From NCBI GenBank assembly GCA_034004685.1, contig JAVEWG010000010.1:1-64000 (forward strand): a stretch of DNA of 64,000 bases, given 5' to 3'. The stretch comes from JAEUNX01 sp034004685. GTDB taxonomy: Bacteria > Pseudomonadota > Gammaproteobacteria > Burkholderiales > Rhodocyclaceae. The position numbers and the translations under genes are program-made. The notes beneath the pieces are model-generated. The model saw only the letters and a program-made list of their open reading frames with translations. It made no database searches and had not been told where the DNA came from. The stretch's first letter is position 1. Every line of letters begins with the position of its first letter. This document shows, piece after piece, positions 41,499-48,614 of the stretch.

Positions 41499-42788
41499 TT
41501 AGCGCGCCCGCAGGTTGTAAAAGGCCGAACGGCCGGGGTAAAAGGCGGTCTCCCCCAGATCTTCCTCGATGCGCAACAACTGGTTGTACTTGGCGATGCG
41601 GTCGGAGCGGGACAAGGAGCCGGTCTTGATCTGCATGGCATTCAAGCCCACCGCGATATCGGCGATGGTGGAGTCCTCGGTCTCGCCGGAACGGTGGGAG
41701 ATCACCGCGGTGTAGCCGGCGCGCTTGGCCATCTCCACGGCGGCGAAGGTTTCAGTGAGGGTGCCGATCTGGTTGATCTTCACCAGGATGGCGTTGGCGA
41801 TGCCCTGCTCGATGCCTTGCTTGAGGATCCGGGTGTTGGTGACGAAGATGTCGTCCCCCACGATCTGGACCTTCTTGCCCAGGCGCTCGGTCAGGATCTT
41901 CCAGCCCGCCCAGTCGCTCTCGGCCATGCCGTCCTCGATGGAGACGATGGGGTACTTGTCCGCCAGGGTCGCCAGGTAATCGGTGAAGCCTTCGGCGGAG
42001 AGGGTCAGGCCTTCCCCTGCCAGGACGTACTTGCCATCCTTGTAGAACTCGGAAGCGGCGCAGTCCAGGGCCAGCACCACCTCCCGGCCCGGCTCGTAGC
42101 CAGCGTTGGCGGTGGCTTCGAGGATCATGTTGAGGGCTTCCTCGGTTCCCGAGACATTGGGGGCGAAGCCGCCTTCGTCACCCACCGTGGTGGGGTAGCC
42201 CTTCTTGTCGGTGAGCTTCTTCAGGGCGTGGAAGATCTCGGCGCCACAGCGCAGGGCTTCCCGGAAGCTGGAAACCCCCACCGGCATGATCATGCATTCC
42301 TGGATGTCCAGGCTGTTGTTGGCGTGGGCGCCCCCGTTGATGACGTTCATCATGGGCACCGGCATGGCCATGGGGCCGGAACCGCCGAAATAGCGATACA
42401 GGGGCAGCCCGGCCTCCTCGGCCGCGGCCCGGGCCACCGCCATGGACACCGCCAGCATGGCATTGGCCCCCAGGCGGGACTTGTTCTCGGTGCCGTCCAG
42501 TTCGATCAGGGTCTTGTCGATGAAAGCCTGCTCCTCGGCATCCAGGCCGATGATGGCTTCGGAGATCTCGGTATTGACGCTCTCCACCGCCTTCAGCACG
42601 CCCTTGCCAAGGTAGCGGGCGGCGTCCCCGTCCCGCAGCTCGATGGCTTCCCTGGAACCGGTGGAGGCGCCGGATGGCACCGCCGCCCGGCCCATCACGC
42701 CGGATTCCAGCAGGACATCCGCCTCCACCGTGGGGTTGCCCCGGGAGTCCAGGATTTCGCGGGCCACCACATCGACAATCGCACTCAT
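41499..42788 (-). CDS. eno: Enolase
   Basis: Glycolytic enzyme converting 2-phosphoglycerate to phosphoenolpyruvate, also part of the RNA degradosome in many bacteria; 429 residues. Landmarks: REILDSRGNPTVEAD at the N-terminus, SGASTGSREAIELRD, MNVINGGAHANNSLDIQE, the catalytic Lys/Glu region VGDEGGFAPN, metal ligands in SIEDGMAESDW and GDDIFVTN, and the C-terminal ISHRSGETEDSTIADIAVG. The ATG at 42788 is preceded by AAGGAAAGAG. It is the third gene after pyrG and kdsA; 75 bases with a GC-rich hairpin separate it from kdsA, and a terminator follows. Confidence 0.98.
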   Translation of the reverse strand: MSAIVDVVAREILDSRGNPTVEADVLLESGVMGRAAVPSGASTGSREAIELRDGDAARYLGKGVLKAVESVNTEISEAIIGLDAEEQAFIDKTLIELDGTENKSRLGANAMLAVSMAVARAAAEEAGLPLYRYFGGSGPMAMPVPMMNVINGGAHANNSLDIQECMIMPVGVSSFREALRCGAEIFHALKKLTDKKGYPTTVGDEGGFAPNVSGTEEALNMILEATANAGYEPGREVVLALDCAASEFYKDGKYVLAGEGLTLSAEGFTDYLATLADKYPIVSIEDGMAESDWAGWKILTERLGKKVQIVGDDIFVTNTRILKQGIEQGIANAILVKINQIGTLTETFAAVEMAKRAGYTAVISHRSGETEDSTIADIAVGLNAMQIKTGSLSRSDRIAKYNQLLRIEEDLGETAFYPGRSAFYNLRAR

Positions 42789-42823
42789 CTCTTTCCTTTC
42801 ACTAAGGCTAACAATGCTCGAAG

Positions 42824-42842
42824 GCGGCCGCTCAACGGCCGC
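42824..42842 (-). other. GC-rich hairpin between kdsA and eno
   Basis: GCGGCCG and CGGCCGC form a 7-bp stem with a five-base loop. No T run follows, so it is more likely an mRNA-processing or stability element than a terminator. Confidence 0.45.
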
Positions 42843-42863
42843 GCCGCAATTCAAACTCGATAC

Positions 42864-43703
42864 TCAAGCCGACACTTCCAGAAAGCCCTGGGCCTTCACC
42901 AGACGGTCGATATCCCGCAGGGTGGAGAGAAGCGCCCGCATGCGCGGCAGGGGCCAGGCATTGGGGCCATCGGAGAGGGCCTGGGCCGGATCCGGATGGG
43001 TTTCCATGAAAAGCCCCGCCACCCCCACCGCTACCGCGGCGCGGGCCAACACCGGCACGAACTCCCGCTGGCCGCCGGAAGCGGTGCCCTGACCGCCGGG
43101 CAGTTGCACCGAATGGGTGGCGTCGAACACCACCGGGCAGCCAGTCTCCCGCATGATGGCCAGACTGCGCATGTCGGACACCAGGTTGTTGTAGCCGAAG
43201 GAAGCGCCCCGCTCGCAGACCATGAGGGTATCGGCGCCGCCATTGGCTTCCCGGGCCTTGTCCACCACGTTTTTCATGTCGCCGGGGGCAAGGAACTGGC
43301 CCTTCTTGATATTCACCGGCTTGCCGCTGGCCGACACGGCATGGATGAAATCAGTCTGGCGGCACAAGAAGGCCGGGGTCTGGAGCACATCCACCACCGC
43401 AGCCACCTCGGCGACTTCCGCCTCGGTGTGCACATCGGTGAGGACCGGCACGCCGATCTGGCGTTTAACCTCGGCCAGGATATTCAGGCCGGACGCCATC
43501 CCCAGCCCCCGGAAGCTCTTGCCGGAACTCCGGTTGGCCTTGTCGTAGGAGGCCTTGAAGATGTAGGGGATCCCCAGCCCGGCGCAGATTTCCTTCATCT
43601 GGCCGGCCACGTCCAGGCAAAGCTGCTGGGACTCGGCCACACAGGGCCCGGCGATCAGAAACAGGGGTTTATCCAGCCCCACCTCGAATCCGCACAGCTG
43701 CAT
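42864..43703 (-). CDS. kdsA: 3-deoxy-D-manno-octulosonate 8-phosphate synthase
   Basis: Joins phosphoenolpyruvate and arabinose 5-phosphate to make KDO-8-phosphate for the LPS inner core; 279 residues. Landmarks: FLIAGPCVAESQQLCLD, IFKASYDKANRSS, VLTDVHTEAEV, QTDFIHAVSASGKPVNIKKG, CERGASFGYNNLVSDMR and FDATHSVQLPGGQG. The Cys in AGPCVAES sits where metal-dependent (class II) enzymes such as that of Aquifex have cysteine, whereas the E. coli enzyme has asparagine. AGGAGG precedes the ATG at 43703; the extra 44 upstream codons lie inside pyrG and are rejected. It follows pyrG by 11 bases. Confidence 0.97.
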   Translation of the reverse strand: MQLCGFEVGLDKPLFLIAGPCVAESQQLCLDVAGQMKEICAGLGIPYIFKASYDKANRSSGKSFRGLGMASGLNILAEVKRQIGVPVLTDVHTEAEVAEVAAVVDVLQTPAFLCRQTDFIHAVSASGKPVNIKKGQFLAPGDMKNVVDKAREANGGADTLMVCERGASFGYNNLVSDMRSLAIMRETGCPVVFDATHSVQLPGGQGTASGGQREFVPVLARAAVAVGVAGLFMETHPDPAQALSDGPNAWPLPRMRALLSTLRDIDRLVKAQGFLEVSA

Positions 43704-43714
43704 GAATGCCCTCC

Positions 43715-45352
43715 TCAGGCGCGCCCGGCGGTCCGGGCCTGGTTGAGGGCCGCCTTGACGAAGGCGATGAACAAGGGATGGCCCGCCCGGGGATTGGAGG
43801 TGAACTCCGGATGGAATTGGCAGCCCACGAACCATGGATGATCGGGCAACTCCACCATTTCACACAGATTGGTGCCCGGCGCCCGGCCAGCCACCCGCAG
43901 CCCCTTGGCCTCCAGCTGGGCCAGCAGGGTGTTGTTCACTTCGTAGCGATGGCGATGGCGCTCCATGATTTCAGGCGCCCCGTAGATTTCCCGGGACAAG
44001 GAGCCTTCCGCCAGCTGGCAGACCTGGCCGCCCAGGCGCATGGAGCCCCCCAGATCGGAATCCTCGCTGCGCTTTTCCACCCGCCCCTCCCGGTCCAGCC
44101 ACTCGGTGATCAGGCCGATCACCGGATAGGGCGTTTCCCGATCGAACTCGGTACTGTGGGCGCCGGCCATGCCCGCCACGTCCCGGGCGAACTCCACCAC
44201 CGCCAGTTGCATCCCGAGGCAGATTCCCAGGTAGGGCACCTTGTTCTCCCGGGCATGGCGGATCGCGGCGATCTTGCCCTCGGTGCCCCGCTTGCCGAAG
44301 CCGCCGGGCACCAGGATGGCATCCATGTCCTTGAGGACACTGCAACCGTTGCGCTCGATCTCTTCCGAATCGATGTAGTGGATCGCCACCTCGCTCAAGG
44401 TATGCATGCCGGCGTGGTTGAGCGCCTCGATGAGGGATTTGTAGGATTCGGTGAGATCCACGTACTTGCCCACGAAGGCCACGTTCACCTTGGTCTCGGG
44501 GTTTTCCCGGGCATGGATCAAGCGCTCCCACACCGACAGATCAGCGGCCTTGGCCAGGATTCCCAGCTTGTGGCAGACGATCTCGTCGAGCATCTGCTCG
44601 TGGAGCTGACCGGGGATCTTGTAGATGGAATCGGCATCGAGACACTCGATCACCGCTTCCGGCATCACGTTGCAGAACAGGGCGATCTTGCGCCGCTCAT
44701 CGGCCGGAATGGAGCGGTCGGCGCGGCACAGCAGGATGTCCGGCTGGATGCCGATGCTGCGCAGCTCCTTGACCGAATGCTGGGTCGGCTTGGTCTTGAG
44801 CTCCCCGGCGGTGGGGATGTAGGGCATCAGGGTCAGGTGGATGAAGCAGGTGCTGTTGCGCCCCTCCTCGATCCCCATCTGGCGGATGGCTTCCAGGAAG
44901 GGCAGGGATTCAATATCCCCCACCGTGCCCCCCACCTCCACGATGGCCACATCGGCCCCCTCGGCGCCCCGCTTGATGAAGAGCTTGATCTCGTCGGTGA
45001 TGTGGGGGATCACCTGGACGGTCTTGCCCAAGTATTCACCCCGACGCTCCTTCTTCAGGACCGACTCGTAAATCTGGCCGGTGGTGAAGTTGTTGCGCTT
45101 GCCCATCTTGGCGCTGGTAAAGCGCTCATAGTGGCCCAGGTCCAGGTCGGTTTCGGCACCATCTTCGGTGACGAACACCTCCCCGTGCTGGAACGGGCTC
45201 ATGGTGCCGGGATCGACGTTGATATAGGGATCGAGTTTGAGATGGGTGACTTTGATGCCACGGGACTCGAGGATGGCGCCCAAGGAGGCCGCCGCGATGC
45301 CTTTGCCCAGGGAGGACACGACACCGCCGGTAACGAAGACGTACTTTGTCAT
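43715..45352 (-). CDS. pyrG: CTP synthase
   Basis: Converts UTP to CTP with glutamine and ATP; 545 residues. The N-terminal synthetase domain begins KYVFVTGGVVSSLGKGIAAA (P-loop) and contains KLDPYINVDPGTMSPFQHGE; the C-terminal glutaminase has its nucleophile in YLGICLGMQLAV and the His/Glu pair in GCQFHPEFTSNP. First gene of the pyrG-kdsA-eno unit. The long open frame upstream of the ATG at 45352 covers the intergenic leader and is not part of the protein. Confidence 0.98.
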   Translation of the reverse strand: MTKYVFVTGGVVSSLGKGIAAASLGAILESRGIKVTHLKLDPYINVDPGTMSPFQHGEVFVTEDGAETDLDLGHYERFTSAKMGKRNNFTTGQIYESVLKKERRGEYLGKTVQVIPHITDEIKLFIKRGAEGADVAIVEVGGTVGDIESLPFLEAIRQMGIEEGRNSTCFIHLTLMPYIPTAGELKTKPTQHSVKELRSIGIQPDILLCRADRSIPADERRKIALFCNVMPEAVIECLDADSIYKIPGQLHEQMLDEIVCHKLGILAKAADLSVWERLIHARENPETKVNVAFVGKYVDLTESYKSLIEALNHAGMHTLSEVAIHYIDSEEIERNGCSVLKDMDAILVPGGFGKRGTEGKIAAIRHARENKVPYLGICLGMQLAVVEFARDVAGMAGAHSTEFDRETPYPVIGLITEWLDREGRVEKRSEDSDLGGSMRLGGQVCQLAEGSLSREIYGAPEIMERHRHRYEVNNTLLAQLEAKGLRVAGRAPGTNLCEMVELPDHPWFVGCQFHPEFTSNPRAGHPLFIAFVKAALNQARTAGRA

Positions 45353-45722
45353 GGGAATGGAACAGCGGGAAAGCGCGATGATAGCCGAAATCCCCCTGGC
45401 AAAAAAAGACCGGCGACACCTGGCATCCCTCCCCTGCCCGGCTCCGAATCCCCAAAAAGGGGGCGGGACAGCCCCCCGAAAGGACGCATTTCCGGATGCC
45501 GCTCCGCCATCTCCGGCGGGGATTTTCCGCAGATTTCCCAGTGGCTTGTGCACAACGGGAGGGAAAGTTAGGGTAGCATACGGCCCCGTTTGACTCAGCC
45601 GCTGCCGGCCGCGAACTCCAGGGCAAAATAAGCCCCACAACAGGCATGTTGTACTCCCCAAAGGGGAGAAAATCACTTCCGGACCGGCGAAAGACCCTAC
45701 CTGGAGCACTTTGGAGAACACG
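45353..45722. other. 370-base divergent regulatory region between pyrG and the ETF-QO gene
   Basis: No gene is supported here. It must contain the promoters of both divergent units. A TATCAT hexamer on the minus strand near 45378 could be the pyrG -10 box, with no clear -35. The half nearer the ETF-QO gene contains two adjacent perfect inverted repeats, listed separately. Confidence 0.6.
45637..45668 (+). promoter_or_regulatory. Two adjacent inverted repeats in the ETF-QO leader
   Basis: ACAACA-GGCA-TGTTGT (45637-45652) and CTCCCC-AAA-GGGGAG (45654-45668) are perfect dyads, one base apart, ending about 55 bases before the ETF-QO start. They could be a regulator-binding site or a folded mRNA leader. 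Confidence 0.45.
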
Positions 45723-47366
45723 ATGGAACGCGAATCCATGGAATTCGATGTCTTGATCGTCGGCGGCGGCCCTGCCGGTCTTGCCGCAGCGATCAAGCTC
45801 AAGCAGCTCGCCAATGAGAAGGGGCAGGAACTGTCCGTCTGCCTGATCGAGAAGGCCGGCGAGATTGGCGCCCACATCCTCTCCGGCGCGGTGATGGATC
45901 CCCTGGCCCTGACCGAACTGATCCCCGACTGGAAGGCGCTGGGCGCCCCCCTGGATACCCCGGTCACCGAGGACAAGGTGATCTTCCTCTCCGAAAAGGG
46001 CGGCCGCACCATCCCCAACAAATTGCTGCCCGACAGCTTCATCAACCATGGCAACTACATCGTCCGTCTGGGCAGCGTGGTGAAGTGGCTGGGTGAGCAG
46101 GCCGAGGCCCTGGGGGTCGAGGTCTATCCCGGTTTCGCCGGCGCCGATGTGCTGTTCGACGAGAACGGCGCGGTCAAGGGCGTAGTCACCGGCGACATGG
46201 GGATCACCAAGGAAGGCGAGCAAGGGCCCAATTTCACTCCCGGCATGGAACTCCATGCCAAGTACACCCTGTTCGCCGAAGGCTGCCGTGGCCACCTGGG
46301 CAAGCGCCTGGAAGCCCACTTCAACCTGCGGGACGGCGTGGACCCCCAGACCTACGGCATCGGCCTCAAGGAACTGTGGGAAGTGCCCGCGGAAAACCAT
46401 CAGCCCGGCCTGGTGGTGCACACTGCCGGCTGGCCCATGGACAACGCTACCTATGGCGGCGGCTTTGCCTATCACCTGGAAGGCAACCTGGTAGCAGTGG
46501 GTTTCGTGGTGGGCCTCAACTACACCAACCCCCACATGTCGCCCTTCGAGGAGTTCCAGCGCTACAAGACCCACCCGGAGATCCGCAAGTACCTGGAAGG
46601 CGGCAAGCGCCTGGCCTACGGTGCCCGGGCCATTGCCGCAGGCGGCCTGCAAAGCCAGCCCAAGCTGACCTTCCCCGGTGGCGCCCTGATCGGTGACGAC
46701 GCAGGCTTCCTCAACGCCGCCCGGATCAAGGGCAGCCATGCCGCCATCAAGTCCGGCATGCTGGCCGCCGAGGCCGCCTTCGAAGCCCTGGTGGCCGAGC
46801 GTGGCCGTGACGAGCTCGCCGTCTACCCCGAACTGTTCAAGGCCAGCTGGCTCCACGCCGAGCTGCACCGCTACCGCAACTTCAAGCCCTACATGAAGCG
46901 CGGCCTGTACCTGGGCTCCTTCCTGTTCGGCGCGGAGCAAGTGCTGTTCAAGGGCAAGGTGCCCTGGACCCTGCACAACAGTTCCGACCACGACAAGCTG
47001 CTGCCCGCCAGCCAGTGTCAGCCCATCGCCTATCCCAAGCCCGATGGCAAGCTGACCTTCGATCGCCTGTCCTCGGTGTTCCTGTCCAATACCAACCACG
47101 AGGAAGACCAGCCCTGCCACCTGCAGCTCAAGGATGCATCCGTGCCGGTGAACGTAAACCTGGCCAAGTACGATGCTCCCGAGCAGCGCTACTGCCCGGC
47201 CGGCGTGTACGAGATCGTGCGGGACGACAACGGCGCCAACCCCCGTCTGCAGATCAACGCCCAGAACTGCATCCACTGCAAGACCTGCGACATCAAGGAC
47301 CCGACCCAGAACATCAACTGGGTTGTTCCCCAGGGCGGCGAAGGGCCCATCTACCAAGGCATGTAA
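45723..47366 (+). CDS. Electron-transfer flavoprotein:ubiquinone oxidoreductase
   Basis: Membrane-associated flavoprotein that passes electrons from ETF (from fatty-acid, amino-acid or aromatic acyl-CoA dehydrogenases) to ubiquinone; 547 residues. The FAD-binding start is FDVLIVGGGPAGLAAAIKLK; GAHILSGAVMDPLAL, FAEGCRGHLGKRL and GGLQSQPKLTFPGGALIGDD are family landmarks; the C-terminal ferredoxin-like domain binds one [4Fe-4S] through about Cys491, 516, 519 and 522 (NCIHCKTCD). The ATG at 45723 has GGAG six bases upstream and is preferred over an in-frame TTG at 45711. No etfAB lies in the window. It ends in a strong terminator. Confidence 0.96.
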   Translation: MERESMEFDVLIVGGGPAGLAAAIKLKQLANEKGQELSVCLIEKAGEIGAHILSGAVMDPLALTELIPDWKALGAPLDTPVTEDKVIFLSEKGGRTIPNKLLPDSFINHGNYIVRLGSVVKWLGEQAEALGVEVYPGFAGADVLFDENGAVKGVVTGDMGITKEGEQGPNFTPGMELHAKYTLFAEGCRGHLGKRLEAHFNLRDGVDPQTYGIGLKELWEVPAENHQPGLVVHTAGWPMDNATYGGGFAYHLEGNLVAVGFVVGLNYTNPHMSPFEEFQRYKTHPEIRKYLEGGKRLAYGARAIAAGGLQSQPKLTFPGGALIGDDAGFLNAARIKGSHAAIKSGMLAAEAAFEALVAERGRDELAVYPELFKASWLHAELHRYRNFKPYMKRGLYLGSFLFGAEQVLFKGKVPWTLHNSSDHDKLLPASQCQPIAYPKPDGKLTFDRLSSVFLSNTNHEEDQPCHLQLKDASVPVNVNLAKYDAPEQRYCPAGVYEIVRDDNGANPRLQINAQNCIHCKTCDIKDPTQNINWVVPQGGEGPIYQGM

Positions 47367-47425
47367 GGATCAAGCGGGCAAAGCGCTGCTTCGCCCTCAA
47401 GGTCACCCTGCCTCGGCCGTAACAG

Positions 47426-47462
47426 ACGGAGCCGGGCTCTTTCGAGCCAGGCTCCGTTTTTT
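47426..47462 (+). terminator. Rho-independent terminator after the ETF-QO gene
   Basis: ACGGAGCC pairs with GGCTCCGT and, inside, GGCTC with GAGCC around a TTTC loop, giving a long stem followed by six T residues. It separates ETF-QO from the FIST gene, whose ATG comes 16 bases later. Confidence 0.93.
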
Positions 47463-47477
47463 ATTTGGATCCCAGTC

Positions 47478-48614
47478 ATGCACACCCACCAGGAAGTGCT
47501 TCATCAACCCGCCGACCTGGCCGCCGCCATCGCGCGCCTGGAGACCTTTGGGCCTGACCTGGTGCTGGTCTTTGCCGCGCCGGGGTGGTTTCGCGAGGCG
47601 TTTCTGGCCCCCCTGGCAAGGGCCTTTCCCGACAAGCTCGCCGGCTGCTCCAGCGGCGGGCAGATCTGGAGCAAGGGACTGGAGGAAACCAGCTGCGTCA
47701 TCACTGCCCTGCGTTTCCAGGGCATCCGCTGCCAGGTGGCCGATGCCGTTCTGAATGGCCCCCAGGACAGCTTCCCCCTTGGTCAGCGCCTGGGAGCCGG
47801 ACTGGCCGGCCTCCACCCCCGGCAGGTTCTGGTTTTCAGCCCGGGAATCGCCGTGGATGGCAGCGCGCTGGTGCATGGCTTGCAGGCCGCCTTGCCCGAT
47901 GCCCAGCTCTCCGGCGGCCTGGCGGGCGACGAGGGGCTTTTCGAGCAGACCTGGACCCTGGGCCCCAGCGGAATCACTTCGAATAGGGTGGTGGCGGTGG
48001 CCCTGGGGGGTCCCCTGAAGGTCGGCCACGGCTGCTACGGCGGATGGAAACCCTTTGGCCCGACCCGCAAGGCAACCGCCTGCGAGGGCAACCTCCTGCT
48101 GGAGCTGGACCACCAGCCGGCGCTGGACGTATACCAACGTTATCTGGGGGAGTACGCCCAGGGTCTGCCCGCCTCCGCCCTCCTCTTTCCCATGGCGGTG
48201 CTGAACATGGCGGGGGACGACAGTGGCCTGATCCGCACGATTCTGGGCATTGACGAAGCCCGCCGGGGTCTGATCCTGGCCGGCTCGGTGGAGCAAGGCG
48301 TGTTGATGCGCCTCATGCACGCCAATACCGATGCCCTGGTAGACGGGGCCGAGCAAGCGGGCCGGGCCGCCTTCGCGGGGCAGAATCAGGACGCCCCGAG
48401 ACTCGCCCTCCTGGTGACCTGCATCGGCCGCAAACTGGTGATGGGCGACCGGACCGAAGACGAGATCGAAGCCGTGGCGGCCACCGGCGGGCCCTACACC
48501 CTGCTGACCGGCTTTTATTCCTTTGGCGAAATCAGCCCCGGGCTGCCCACCGTGGGTTGCCAACTCCATAACCAGACCATGGCCATCACCGCCCTTTCGG
48601 AAGCATGCCCCTGA
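47478..48614 (+). CDS. FIST-domain sensor protein, NosP-like
   Basis: A 378-residue cytoplasmic protein with an N-terminal FIST domain (about 25-215: DLVLVFAAPGWF, LAGCSSGGQIW, LSGGLAGDEG) and a FIST_C domain (about 225-365: ALDVYQRYLGEYA, RGLILAGSVEQGVLMRLMHA, TCIGRKLVMGDRTEDEIEAV, LTGFYSFGEI). FIST proteins are thought to sense small ligands. One branch, NosP, binds heme and nitric oxide and controls a co-encoded histidine kinase. Here the stop overlaps the start of a hybrid histidine kinase by 10 bases, the arrangement known for NosP. Several histidines could ligate heme, but I cannot assign one. Amino-acid sensing is the main alternative. It follows a terminator, so it must have its own promoter or rely on readthrough. 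Confidence 0.85.
   Translation: MHTHQEVLHQPADLAAAIARLETFGPDLVLVFAAPGWFREAFLAPLARAFPDKLAGCSSGGQIWSKGLEETSCVITALRFQGIRCQVADAVLNGPQDSFPLGQRLGAGLAGLHPRQVLVFSPGIAVDGSALVHGLQAALPDAQLSGGLAGDEGLFEQTWTLGPSGITSNRVVAVALGGPLKVGHGCYGGWKPFGPTRKATACEGNLLLELDHQPALDVYQRYLGEYAQGLPASALLFPMAVLNMAGDDSGLIRTILGIDEARRGLILAGSVEQGVLMRLMHANTDALVDGAEQAGRAAFAGQNQDAPRLALLVTCIGRKLVMGDRTEDEIEAVAATGGPYTLLTGFYSFGEISPGLPTVGCQLHNQTMAITALSEACP

Noticed and set aside
45126..47357. 743-codon minus-strand open frame spanning the ETF-QO gene and the pyrG leader
   Set aside because: Its body is antisense to the ETF-QO gene; the overlap with pyrG is in a different frame from the real protein.
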